64,000 nucleotides of DNA from Muricea muricata (lineage: Eukaryota > Cnidaria > Anthozoa > Malacalcyonacea > Plexauridae), in assembly GCA_963855995.1 (NCBI GenBank), contig OY979724.1:5701058-5765057 (forward strand), in the 5' to 3' direction. The notes under the pieces are model-generated. The model did no database searches, was not told the DNA's origin, and worked only from the letters and a program-made list of their open reading frames with translations. Below are positions 43,910 through 56,106 of this stretch, one piece after another; the first letter of the stretch is position 1; the number at the start of each line of letters is the position of its first letter. A program made the translations under genes and the position numbers.

Positions 43910-45175
43910 ATGGCGAAAATCAATAAACGCTGGCTGACAAAACTACTAATTTCTACAAGATGGATGCCGAATCATACAATGTTTTACTACAGAAGAACGT
44001 TACGAAATCATACAAGAATACCACCTGAAACAGTTCTGCCGAACGAATATCTAAGTCATGCAAGATTGAATCTAGCAAATCGAATAAATGCTACCAGTCA
44101 AGCAAGAGGCGTTCATTACTTGAAAGACCACAAACCAAACTTTCAAAATAACCCAACATGTCGTTTCATCAATCGAAGTAAATCGGAAATAGGCAAAATC
44201 AGTAAGCAGATCCTCGATCGTATCGACCGAAAAGTGATGAAGTCAATTGGTCTCAACCAGTGGAAAAATACCGAAGCGGTTTTGAAATGGTTTCAAAATT
44301 TTCCTACAAAATAGCGACATTAATTTAGCTCGTTTGATCTTGTCGACTTCTATCCATTGATTTCAATCAATCTACTCAATGCTGCACTTATACAATTCTG
44401 GTGGTTCATCTACCAGCCTATTTGACGTGACAATGGGTAGCTATGATGGCGCAGAAACGCGTGAATTGGTCGGGGCCTTTCTACTACTCTACATCACCTT
44501 CAAGCATGGTAATGATTTTGGTCTTTACAGAGATGACAGACTGAACGTGATGAATGCTTCTCCTCGTGCAATAGAAAACGTGGAAAATACATGTGCACCA
44601 TCTTCAACTAACTCGGGCCTAAAATTACTATTGAAATTTTCTCAAAATTTTCTCGACATAACGCCTTATCTGTCAACTAGTAAGTACCAGCCGTATTCCA
44701 AACCAAATAATATCCCACTTTACGTGCATAACAAGTCCAGCCACCCTCTAAAAATATTACAGAACAATCCACTTTCAAGCAATAAACGCCTCTCACAGAT
44801 CTCGTCTGATAATGATAATCTTGTCTGACAATAACACCTCGACGGAGTACCAACGTGCGATAGATAACAGCGATTACAGAATTTAACCACCTGTCACAAA
44901 ATAACCCTCACTCGAAACCTAAGTGCCGCAAAAAACGTAACTTGGTATAACCCTCCATTTACAAAGAATGTCAAGATTAACATCGGTCAGTCACTCCGAA
45001 AAATCGATGAAGAAATTCTTACGTCCAACCCATTACACAAGATATTTAACTGCAACCCCGTCAAAATTAGCTATTGTTGCATGCAAAACGTCAAGCAGGC
45101 CTTAGATGGACACAATAAAGGCATCCTGTCAAAAAGTGCGAAGTACTATATTTTATTCTATTCTGAACAAACGTA
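43910..45175 (+). pseudogene. Penelope-like (GIY-YIG family) reverse transcriptase remnant
   Basis: The frame 43910-44314 has VHYLKDHKPNFQNNPTCRF, then SKSEIGKISKQILDRID and LNQWKNTEAVLKWF. The frame 44379-44828 has TMGSYDGAETRELVG, then GLYRDDRLNVM (catalytic YRDD) and YQPYSKPNNIPLYVHN. Shifted frames to about 45175 continue with NPLHKIFNCNPVKISYCCM. From memory, full-length relatives end in a GIY-YIG nuclease, which is not visible here. The palm region between motifs is missing. Assignment to Penelope-like elements is likely; a different RT lineage is possible. Confidence 0.65.
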
Positions 45176-45273
45176 ATGAATTGGTATCATCATGCAGACA
45201 CGCAAATACATTCCTTTTAAAACCCTTTAATTATTTGAATATACAATTATACATAAAATATACATAATGAGAA

Positions 45274-47690
45274 ATGCGCTCAAAATTGAAACAAGCGGGT
45301 AATGAAAAACAACGAGACGAGGACGATCGGAAGTTTAGAGACGAAATGGAAAAACAACGCGTTACTAACGAGGAGGCTATGCGAGCTAAACTACACGAAC
45401 AGCAGGAAATAGACGCCATAGCAAAGCGTAAAATTCAACGAGGGGAAGAATGGCTTTTGCGTAAAATACAATTGGAAAAGGAGGCTAAAGAGCAAATATC
45501 TGAGGTTACAGTAGTTTAGACATTACGAAAAATGTACAATTAGTAAAATTACAAAAATACACAATTACACCATTTGAAGGTGACTGTAAAAATTGGAATC
45601 GGTTCTGGAGTCAGTTCAGCGTGGTAGTGGATAGGGCAAAAATATCTCAAATTAGCAAATTTAACAACTTACTCGAACTGACAAAGAGAAAGCCTCGTGA
45701 AAATATTTTAGGTTTGCCACATACTAAAAAGAGATATATCGAAGCAAAACGTATTTAGGAATCAGCTTATGGAAAAGACATAAAGGTACAACGAGCACTC
45801 ATCAAGGAGTTAGAAAGTCTTCCAGCGATAACTAGTATTCGGAAGATAGCTAACGTTCATGAATTTTATAGCAAGTTGTCTCGGGCAGTGAGAACCCTCT
45901 CTACTATGGGGAAATTGGCATCTTGTGAAGTTATGGTTTATACACTTATGGACAAACTGGGACCCGTACAGGAAATGGTTGCACAATCGAATGACAAATG
46001 GGAAGAATGGAAACTTCAGGAATTTACTGACAATTCACGTAAATACGTTGAGCGCAATCCAATGAATGAGGAGGATGCAAAACAAGATCGTCGAGATGGT
46101 TGTAACGCAGACAACGGAAAGGAGAAATTACTCTTCGGTTATGGCCAACAAAAGGACAGCACTAAATGTGTTCACTGTGGAAATGAGAAACACAAGTCCT
46201 TCAACCGCACAATGGTCTTACAAGCAGCCGATCGGAGAGAGATCTTGAGAAACAGCAAACTGCATTAACAATGATGGATCCAAATGCTAATCAGAAACCT
46301 CTCCATTAGAAACAAGGAACAGAGAAAAGCCTTGGTGGATCAAGTATCTTTACTAAAACCCTACATCTTACAGTCAAGGCTAATGTAGGTGGTCAGGATG
46401 TCCGAATAATGGACACTGGGGGAAGCAGCTCTTATGTTTGCTGGGATCTTATTACTAACTTATCACTTAAGATTATCAGAGGATAAGGTCACCGAGGAAA
46501 CCGGTCCTTGGTGTGAACCCAGACCAGGATCCCAGAGTACACATTGTTGGGATGGGTGTTGTGTGAGAGAATTCCATCTAATGACATGCAGGTCGAAAAG
46601 AATTCTTCTTAAGTTCAAATCAGTCTGAGTTTGAAAAGCTATGTTCTAGACGTGCTACGCTTGACGGACAAGCAGCGGAATTTATCAGAGTCGCAGTTTC
46701 ATAAGAGTTTTACTGAACACTTGAAACAAACCGAGGAAGGACTTTATACAACTGGACTACGATGGAAACTGGATCATCCAGTATTACCGAAGAATCGAGA
46801 CCTTGTGGAAGAAAGGTTAAGAACCACCACAAGACGGTTAGAGAAGATTGATAAACTGGAAGAGTATTATCAACATATGCAACAGCAAATAGAAAAAGGG
46901 TATCTTGGAGCTCGTTCCTACGGAACCAACTGGAGAGAATGTACACTATGTGCTCTCAAACCGTTGTTGTTTGATACAGTTTTGAGAAATCATATGAATA
47001 AGTACTGTGTCATTGGTGACATAGCGAGGGCTTTCTTGCAGATAGCAGCTGATAATAAAGATCGGGATGCTCAAAGAATTTTGTGGTGTAGCAGTCTGAC
47101 AGACAGAAAAATAGTGTAGTATAGATTTACAGAAGTTATTTTCAGGGCGACTCCTAGTCCTTATCTCTTGGGATCTACCTTGCAGAAACATGTGAAGCAA
47201 TTCGAGGAATAATACCCCAAAACAACTAAGACGTTGCTTCAAGATACATATGTGGACGATTCTATCAAAGAGCTCCAGAAATTCAAGGAAGAAAGCAATG
47301 ACAATAATGGACGAAGGGAGATTTAGACTGCATAAATGGCACAGCAATGCCGACGCGCTGAGAGACACAACCATACCTACCACGAATAAAAAATGTCCGA
47401 CTCAACTGATCATGACAATGGAAACAAGACCACGAAGATTCTGAGAATTCCATGGCAGAAAGAGGAAGATACACTTCAAATAAGCTTTGAACGTTGTCTT
47501 TATCCCACCATACCGCTAACGAAACGAGTATTCGATGTTCTGGGATCGCGTTGCGAATAACGATTATTGGAAAAATTCTTTTTAGTGAAATTTGCCCACA
47601 GAAACTCGGCTGGGATGAGCAGGCTCCAGCTGATATACAAAGACAGTGGAACCTTCAGATAAAAAAATTTATGCCATACATATAGAGATT
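45274..47690 (+). mobile_element. BEL/Pao LTR-retrotransposon remnant (gag-pol, no LTRs seen)
   Basis: On the plus strand, broken frames give, in order: a charged coiled-coil start (45274-45519); a BEL/Pao gag (ITPFEGDCKNWNRFWSQF, 45540-46268, with a CVHCGNEKHKSFN zinc-knuckle remnant); an aspartic protease (IMDTGGSSSYVCWDLI, about 46405); RT (GLRWKLDHPVLPKNRDL at 46631-47119, then LLQDTYVDDSIKEL at about 47235-47275); and the post-RT block ending DIQRQWNLQIKKFMPYI at 47685. Many stops and a deletion in RT motifs 1-2 are present. Integrase and LTRs are absent. It directly follows the Penelope-like remnant. Confidence 0.82.
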
Positions 47691-48109
47691 TACGCGAGGT
47701 AAACGGGTGAAATAAAAATCGTATTTTCACTATGGAGAAGCGAATAAGCGTTTTCATTAGCCGTACGATTTTTTTTCACTAGTGAAAATTTATCGTATCC
47801 GCATTTTGATTGGCTAAACGGTTTTTCTCACTAGTGAAGAAAATCGTATTGTTATTTTGCTCACAACATAGCCGCCGTGTTGGGGAAGGAGCGAAAGGCT
47901 ATTTGGCTTTTATGTCTAAAAGAAGAAGAGTTTCCTCACTAAAAAACATGAAACAGAAAGAAGAACAGCTTTGACTCACTATTTAGGCCAAATAACGGAG
48001 AAACAAATGGTATGATTCTGTTTTGAGAGTTCAATATTTTGTCCGCTCGCCTTTGACAATTTCCAGTTTTAAAATAATCTCCATTATATGTTTGGCATAA
48101 ACAAATAAC
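47691..48109. other. non-coding; TTTTCACTAGTGAAAA-type repeats
   Basis: TCACTAGTGAA and AAAATCGTATT motifs recur in both orientations between 47720 and 47850, suggesting a decayed inverted-repeat element. No gene is present. Confidence 0.4.
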
Positions 48110-48253
48110 TGCATGGTTGGCTCGTTTGTACGATTTTTATTATGCACTTGTTGTGAAAGATTGCTAAACTCACTCGTTCGCTGCGCTCACTCGCTCGTTT
48201 AGCAATCTTTAACAACTCGTGCATAAAAATTGCACGCACTCGCCAACCATGCA
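48110..48253. repeat. 144-bp palindromic MITE
   Basis: GCATGGTTGGCTCGTTTGTACG on the left is inverted on the right (TTGCACGCACTCGCCAACCATGC). The axis region is a CTCACTCGTTCGCTGCGCTCACTCG tract between GATTGCTAAA and its inverse. Confidence 0.65.
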
Positions 48254-50183
48254 GTAATCTCTATTTAGCAATCGACCCTATGTATCAGTGCCTCGGAGTG
48301 TTGTGAAGCAGAAGGGAGCGCAGTTATCGCTACACAGGTTTTCCGACGTAAGCAAGAAGGCTGTTTGTGCAGCAATTTATGTAGTGGGAATCTATTGATG
48401 GAAGAACAAGTCAGCATTTACTAGTATCGAAAGCACGTGTTGCTCCAAAACATCTTTCTGTACCAAGACTCGAACTTGTCGGAACTCAAACGCTTGCTAA
48501 GCTAGTCAGCAATGTGAATACAACAACAAATATAACAACAAATAAGTACATGTATGAAAAAACCCATGTCTCCATAGGTTTCTATTAATTTATGATAATT
48601 CATAGCAGCTGAGCAGGTAAGCTTAGTTTTGGAGACTCACAATATTATTATAGGTGTACAAGACAAGAATAACCCTATCAAAATTAGGTTTCGTGTCATC
48701 AAAATTCAGGAAGTGTCTGGCATTATAAATTATACTTGGACAGCTTAGTAATTTGAAAATACAAATTGCTGGTTGCCTAAGTGATTCTGATTTCACTCAA
48801 AATTAATTACAATATATGAGTTTATGCAAAGATGAAAACAATTTGTGAAATACTGTGATTTTGTAAAAGCTCCTGCAAGCTTGTTAACAAGACATTTGTA
48901 TAAATGCTTGAAAATTTGTGGGAATGCAAATACAGTTTTGGCAAGGCATTATGTTATAAAATCAGATATGCTTCAGGACTGCTACAGAGATGCTTTCCTT
49001 AAGTGCAACTTGTAAAATTGACTTTTGTTGGGTATCAATTTTCATTTGTAGTAAATATGACATTCCTGCAAACACACTGCTGCTGCATGCCCATTACTGG
49101 CTTATTTCAAATCAAAGTCAATCATGATGCATCCTGGAAAACTTGTAGTGTACATATATACTGAAGGAAAAATTTTGTGCAGATATTCAATTTAACATTT
49201 AATACTACGCAAAAATCCAAATAACGGTCAAATTCAAAATCACTAGAAGTAATAATTTGCAAAAAAGTTAAATACTTTATCTCATACCCAGCGTATTAGC
49301 CGTTTTCCTATTGGCTAAGAGGAGGTGCGACCAAAGTCGAGCCCACCTGCTGACGTGACATATGTGTGGAAGTGAAAACATGGCGACCGAAATTTGTTCT
49401 TCGACGTCGGGTTTATTTGGTTTATATAATAAATTTTAACAATGTTTTGGTACAAAGGCATGCATTTTCTCGTCAAGAATAAGGTAATATTGTACAGAAT
49501 TTTTCAGCTTGCATGTAGTTTGATTCTATAGCATGTTGGCCTCAAAAATGTTTGTTATCAAAACGCGAAATTATATACTGTATAAAGTAAAATCCTCGGT
49601 ACATTTTACCCGAAGTGGCATGAAATAAAAACGAAACACACTTGCAGGTTCGGTGAATCCGGGATTGGACGCACCTCGGGTGGCTGGAAGTTTATAGAAC
49701 ATACTAAACGACCAGAAGTCTTTAACGCACGATATTTTTAAAACATCCGGAAACCGCTTTTCAGCTCACATCTTAAACATCTATAATACATTATCCTCTA
49801 AATATGTGCATTTGATCGTGCTTTGAAGTGTTAAAAGTTCAATAATCCACGCAAACTTACGAAACCGGTCAAAACGTCCACTCCTTGAAACCTTTACCGA
49901 ACGATAATTTTATAAGAGTCAAGCACACTCTTCCCATTTTACGTTCAAAATCTCCGCAATGTTGATCTATTTTCAAAAACGTCCAGTTCAACCGATTTCC
50001 CAACGTTAAACCGTCTAAAACGTCCAAAAACCTGCTTTTCGTAATAGAACTCCCTAGTTTTTTTCCTGGTTGACGTCGCCATCTTGGCCTCATCATACTG
50101 TGACACCTGCGCTAGGTATGCGTCCAATTTATTGTGTTGTTTCAGTAATGTACAGAGATCAGTGCACACATACTCTATGTATT
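48254..50183. other. non-coding, no gene recognised
   Basis: Frames at 49869-50169 (minus) start in a CAAGATGGCGAC context but show no domain and are probably repeat-derived. Otherwise it is AT-rich without recognisable features. Confidence 0.4.
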
Positions 50184-50290
50184 ATGTATGTGTTGCTACT
50201 CTGAGTGTATATATAACTGAGTCTAGTTCCTTCAATATCAATGTAATCTAATGGTACTATTATATACACTCAGAGTAGCAACACATACAT
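50184..50290. repeat. ~107-bp inverted-repeat element
   Basis: ATGTATGTGTTGCTACTCTG and the following AGTGTATATA are inverted as TATATACACT and CAGAGTAGCAACACATACAT around a spacer of about 45 bp. Confidence 0.65.
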
Positions 50291-50599
50291 CATATTAACC
50301 TGAGTACATAACATCATTCGAGAAAAAAGAATCTCTATGTATTGCTAAAACTACACAACGAATTGAGCAGCAATAGGTGTACCGTCACATTTTGAAAATA
50401 GAATATGCTAAATAATTTTAATACACCTCTGATGATCAATTTCTGGTTTTCTATCATCCTCATAATAAGAGTTTTATTAACCAGAGTTTTGATTAGAAAT
50501 GTCTGTAGAATAGACCAGCAAAACTGATACATAAAAGTCACTTCATAGACCTATCGATTTTAAACTCAGACAGGGAGGATACAGTATGAAGAATTTCGG

Positions 50600-50871
50600 T
50601 GGTCCTTTAAAATTATTCTAGCGCTATGCTAGGAAAAGTGCACGACTTTAAACGTTTTTAAAACCAATCTTCGAAGATACCTCTTTGAAACATTTACTTT
50701 ATAATACCATAGCCATAAATCTAGCTTATTTAACATACTTATAAATAGTATAGTAATTTATTGTATTTGGTTCTGAAAAGCCCCTTCAGGGAGAGCTAAA
50801 TTAAATTATCGTATCGTATCGTATCGTATCGTATCGTATCGTATCGTATCGTATCGTATCGTATCGTATCG
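50600..50871 (+). mobile_element. 3' end of a CR1/L2-like LINE
   Basis: The frame to the TAA at 50702-50704 ends KTNLRRYLFETFTL, which resembles the C-terminus of CR1/L2-type LINE polyproteins. A short 3' UTR with CTGAAAAGCCCCTTCAGGG leads into the pentanucleotide tail. 5' truncation is typical of LINE copies. Confidence 0.55.
50807..50871 (+). repeat. (TATCG)13 microsatellite
   Basis: Thirteen uninterrupted copies of TATCG. It sits at the 3' end of the LINE fragment, where such elements often carry short tandem repeats. Confidence 0.95.
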
Positions 50872-50879
50872 TAACTTAG

Positions 50880-52376
50880 TGGTAATTACATGGGACAGGA
50901 GTTAAGGCAATTTTCCTACAAAATACAATTGCACAGGCAGCCCCTTCAGCAACACACAAATGCACCCCAGGAAAATCTGCATCCTCCAAGCAAAAATTTG
51001 CATGCCCAGTCAGATGGGCATTGATCTGCACAGTTGGGAAAGTCAGCAAAAAATATTGATACTTGACTTTCATGGAAACAAATTCAAGTTTGACATTGCC
51101 TTAGGATGTTAAGACTGCAAGTTTATTAGCTTTGTTTATTTCATTATACTGTTTATCATATATCATTACGTATGCAAGAAGACATGCTGTTGAAACAGAG
51201 AAATTTATGGACAAGTCAATTTTAGACAGGAATAGACACAATTGGTTAAAGTTTGTTTACACCATTGCCATGGTTATTTACATGGTTGGACACCATTGTT
51301 CCGGTATGTGGAAGAGTACAGTAACCAGAGTACAGTAACCAGATGAAAAAAGTAACTAGACATATGAATGATAAATATGAGTTATTCACTCATGTCCATA
51401 ATTCTAAATGCACAGTTACTTTTGTTTTTTTTCTGATGCTGCCAGCTTCTGCAAGCTAATATAATAGTAACTAAGCATGCAAGTGATATGAATTAGGTAA
51501 AAAAAGGGGTTAGCTGATCTTATCTATTGGGCTATCATATTTCCAAATTTGCAAGCCTATCCATGTCTTATGCCTCACATGGGCACAGTTGAAATTGACT
51601 CAAGCGCAGTAACATTTGACTTAAATAATCAAATTTAAACATTCCACTTACCTTTTCTTGTAATGAGCTGTTTTCATGTCGAAACAACAAAATTCTCCTT
51701 GCTATGAGGAACAGTCTATAAATGGAGCCCCAAAAGAAAAATGCATATAAATTTGAATACTGTCAGTACCTTTATTACAGTAAAACCACGCATTAAAGAT
51801 CCAGTTGCCTATGAACCACCACCATGAACACAAGAACCACTTCACGTTGACAATTTGAGCTGGTTCTTTAAAAATTATCTTAGACCATGACCTGAATTGG
51901 CACGCAGGTAATAAGGGGAAAACAAAATACTGTAACCTAGCTAGCATGAATTATGTCTTTCCACAATATAATGCAACAATTTATTTTTTAAACCTGCAAC
52001 TAATTCACAACATAATTCAACGTACATAACTTTATTTAACAAACATACATCATGATGGTCCACTGTTCGCTCATAATCTGTACTTGATGGGTAATGGATA
52101 AAAAATATATGCTATCCACGATGCACCCACCATAGTAAACTCTAAACGAGGAACATATGTTTTGAATTGGAAATATAAGAGCCAGTTAAGGAGTGTTTAA
52201 GATGCAGATTAGCTACCAAAAAACAAATGTGTCACCCACCTTTTATAAAAACACCTTTGCAACCAACAACCTAGTCTATAAACTGTACAAAAGAGCGATA
52301 CAAAAGTGCAATTTGTTTATCTTGCCTTGCGCCATCTTGAAAAGAAATCCTAGAACGCATTGAGCTATGAGTAAAC
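50880..52376. other. non-coding, no gene recognised
   Basis: This stretch holds only short chance frames, with no recognisable domain or strong repeat. Confidence 0.4.
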
Positions 52377-52580
52377 TGGAACGCTAAGTCAGGGGGGGGG
52401 TTGAAGCCAATTTGATTCAGTTTTTCTGATTCTTGAGCTCAATACTTGAAATTAACGTCAAAAATTCGGCCGTATATCAAATGAAAGCTAATAAAAGTTG
52501 TACTTGACGTAAAAATTTATGTTTTTTAAACGGGAAAGAAAACGCAATAGAAGACTTAAACTTTAAAGGGCAATTTTCCC
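52377..52580 (+). repeat. truncated copy of the 4213-4620 MITE family
   Basis: CTGGAACGCTAAGTCAGGGG, then TTGAAGCCAATTTGATTCAG and GCCGTATATCAAATGAAAGC, match the left half of the element at 4213-4620. The right end is missing. Confidence 0.6.
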
Positions 52581-52599
52581 TTTATGTTACATGTGTTAA

Positions 52600-53800
52600 T
52601 TTTGTGGAGACTGTTTATTCCAAACAGTGACGTAACTAGAGCGTTAATTGGGAGGGGGGCGTGCATATCCATACATTTCTGCCATTTCTGCCCAACGACG
52701 ATCTGCTGTCATTAGTTGATTTACAGTAGTAGAAAATAAAAGGTAAAGGGAGGATACAAACGAATCCGGTCTTATCTCTTCGTTATATCATGACAGAATT
52801 ATTGTTGATTAGGAGTACAAATGATAAAGTGCCTTCACATCTCTCGACCGATCAAGTTTCCAGATTTTTCATGCATAGAAATATTGATGTATACGGTAGC
52901 ATAGTCCAGAAGTAATGTATACAATTAAAACAAACCGTCTCTCTTCCATCCTCAGCAACACGATGAGTCTGTATTCTCAGTTGTTCAGGTCGCAGAGAGA
53001 CTGTTTGCAGAAAGTAAATACAAATTATGGTGAGCATATGATATGTAAACGATAAGCAGTAAATACATTCCTTCCTAGTCTGTCTTCGCCGCTATATTCT
53101 ACCCCCGCAGATACATGGTTGTTCTGTACTTCTACATCATCTCAGCACTACCACTTTCATGTTTACAAAATATTCTGAGCAAATATCTGCTCATGTAATG
53201 ACACTCGAAACCTGACTTTCTTTTATTAAAACTGCATTTTCCTTTCTAAGGAGCGTTTTTAGCATAATCTGTTACACAATTGCTCCACATTTAGTCGTAA
53301 TCAATGTCGCCTAGCAATTCAGCTATCTTCCTACGGGTGGCAATTTGTGCTTGACAATATCTGGTGTGTGTGTGTGTGTGTTACTGAACTGTTATTATAC
53401 TTGATATACTTAGCTTCTTTTAAAAGTGATGCTCAAATGCAATGGCAGTTTCACCATAATATGTTTTATTTTTTACGTCTTCCAGATACTTGTCAAGATC
53501 AAATCAGAAACTGTAGAAAATTAAAACTCGGTCTTCTATTGGGAATAAAATCTATCTAAATGGAAAACGTATTAGATGTAGCACTTCTATTTCATATGAC
53601 ATGACTTCCTTCAGAACTGCGCTAACGTACATACACAACTATAATGAGCACAGAGCAAGATGGAGTATATCAAGTTAATCTTACCGCGACTTATCTGACT
53701 GGATCGTCGACAAGTTTCGCTTTAGCAAATTCATTTTTATGCTTTTTACGAAATTTCTTTCCCTAAAAGTTGTTTTCTTCTTTCGCCAGCACAGTTGGGA
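52600..53800 (-). repeat. inverted duplication of 56040-57445
   Basis: The reverse complement of this segment aligns along the 5' part of the collagen-like gene at 56.1-60.0 kb. This includes upstream sequence, exon 1, intron 1, exon 2 and part of intron 2. Landmarks on the plus strand: GTTTACAAAATATTCTGAGC/AAATATCTGC, GACACTCGAAACCTGAC, and GTAGCACTTCTATTTCATATG. The arms point toward each other's promoters across a 2.2-kb spacer. Confidence 0.85.
52936..53734 (-). pseudogene. pseudogene of collagen-like gene 2, exons 1-2 only
   Basis: The exon 1 equivalent is 53734 to 53685 on the minus strand. It has an ATG and a GTAAG donor but has lost the hydrophobic core of the signal peptide. The exon 2 equivalent is 53000 to 52936, after a CAAACAG acceptor. 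It retains the TTEN...SSCC linker with two stops and has lost most of the Gly-X-Y triplets. Exons 3-5 are absent. It cannot encode a secreted collagen. Confidence 0.8.
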
Positions 53801-56039
53801 CTATGAGAATCATTTATTTATTTCCCTCTGTTATTATTTACATTTTTTTAACAATATACAAATGTTATGAATATGGGCTAGAGATCTATGAAAATTTAAA
53901 AATTTCTTCCGTTTTAACCGAGCAGCTTGACCTATCATCTTCCTGCTGAGACAAACATTAAAGCTATCTTAATTAGCGAGGTAGGTGGAATTTTTGGGCT
54001 AAAAAATTTCCTGCGCAAAAGTTGACCTTTACGAAGTCTTTATTACCAACCATTGAAAATTGTGGGAGAGGGGTTGGAATTTTAAAATTTCAGTGATCAT
54101 GCAGGACCAGTTCACTTGGAAAAAATCATGCAGAAGTACGAGGTGGGATCTGGCAAGTTAAATACACATCGACTACAAAATTATATTATTCAAGTTCAAC
54201 TAACAGTTTGTTAAAACAGAAAGTTGTGTATTTTCATACACTTATACTTTGACTAGGAATGAGAAATTTTCATACTAATTGAATAGCAAAAAATGAAAGA
54301 ATTTCCTGTTCTTAAATTTCGCCTCAACCTCGGATAGTCATAATTTGAAATTTGCAGCTTCACCTGTGTATATAGGTGAAATACTTTACTCTAGGCGTTT
54401 ATATGCGTTTTGATTGTACAAAGTCAAAAGTGTAACGCCCCCCTCCTGTTACAGATATCACTCCTCCAAAAAAAAACAACCAACGCAAACACGCACAAAC
54501 GCACACGCACCTTATTATGGGCTTGTCAACCGCTGAAACATGATTCGTGGCCATTAAGCATGCAAATTCGAAATCTCACTGGATATTGTAATTGTGTGTT
54601 TTGTTTGACAGCATGAATGACTTTTACTTTGACTACGTATTTGACCTATAATTGTATAATACTGTTTCCTATGTGTGCAAGACCTGTTTTTGTGTCTAGT
54701 AATTAATCCAAACAGTCAACATGTACGGCTGATGTAAATGAGTCTAGTTCTTACATACAGCCATGCAGATCGTTAACGATTGGGTCGTCACCATTGAAAA
54801 CTAAATTGATATTGACCTCCCATCAAATTATATAACTACAATCCTGGCAAACATAAAAATCCCTCATCCCCCTAATTAATGTCTAATATATAACAATGAA
54901 AAACACTGAGAAGTGGGAGAGGAACACATTTAAAGTGGAAATCAGATTGTAGAAACCTCAATTGTAGCTCCTACTCTCAATAGAATATTTTACTAGAAAT
55001 ACCTAGTTGCAAACAAAATTATTCTACTGCACGTCTCTTAAAAAGCGTAAATTATAATGAATGCTTACATCCAATCATTCCTGCAAGTATAATGCTCTTG
55101 AATTAATTGTGTTTGAAGTATGAGTGTAAAACTATAGATAGTTAATGATTAAGTACACATTAATAACATAAACGTGTATATTACTCGCAACTTTTTTTTA
55201 GTCTTACGAGATAGTTTGCATAATATATGGCGTTTGCTTATCGGTTTTTTGCTAAAACTCTTTACTACGTACCATGTATTGCGCGGTAATTGACTATTCA
55301 CGTTACAAGCTCCATGAGAAATAACCGTCAAAAATAGACACTGAAAATTTATATGAAATATTTAAATGTAGACAGGGGAAGGTGAAAATTTCGCGTGATA
55401 CTTATTAGCTGATGAGGCTGAAAGGAATTTTTTTAACTTTTAATTGGTATGCAATCATTATGCAATCTTACAATACAAGTCAATATAAGAAAGATACCTT
55501 GTTGTCAAGTTCCTGTATTAACATGCTAATAAAGAATTTTTGCGCATCTTGATAAATTACCCTTGGAAATAGAACATTTTTCAGCTCAAAATTTTCAAAT
55601 TCGTCCGCGATAATTAAGACATGAGTTTCATATTTGTCCCAGTGGAAGCATGAAGACAGCATGTCCTTTGCAGGAGAAACGTACATAATTATACAAGTAT
55701 AAAGGAATGGGATTTATTGTACCAAAGCTACTCTCTAGCATGGTTTATACAATAATATCTCTAATGATTGCAGCTTGTTAAGTTGATCCATAGCAATGTA
55801 ATCATTTTTAGTTATAGTAAAGAATGATCTGCACGCAGCAGCTGAGGAACATACCCACATTGTAATTACCTATCAGTAGCAATTTACGTCTAAATGAATG
55901 CCGCAGGCCTATTGAGTATACTGTCGCCCCATCTATTATTAGCACAATAAAACGTAAACTTTATTTTGACAAAGCTCGTGTTCTGATTGAATAAAATAAA
56001 ACCCTTTGTGTTTCTTCACGCATAAAAACGCTACTCTGT
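53801..56039. other. spacer between the inverted duplicate arms
   Basis: No gene is recognised. It includes the region upstream of the collagen-like gene 2 start. A TATA-like CATAAAAAC near 56020 is about 85 bp before the ATG, but this is only suggestive. Confidence 0.4.
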
Positions 56040-56106
56040 TAGATGCTAGGTCATTCTCATCCGAACCTTGGTAAAACGAAGACAAACTTTCGTGAAAAGC
56101 ACAAAG

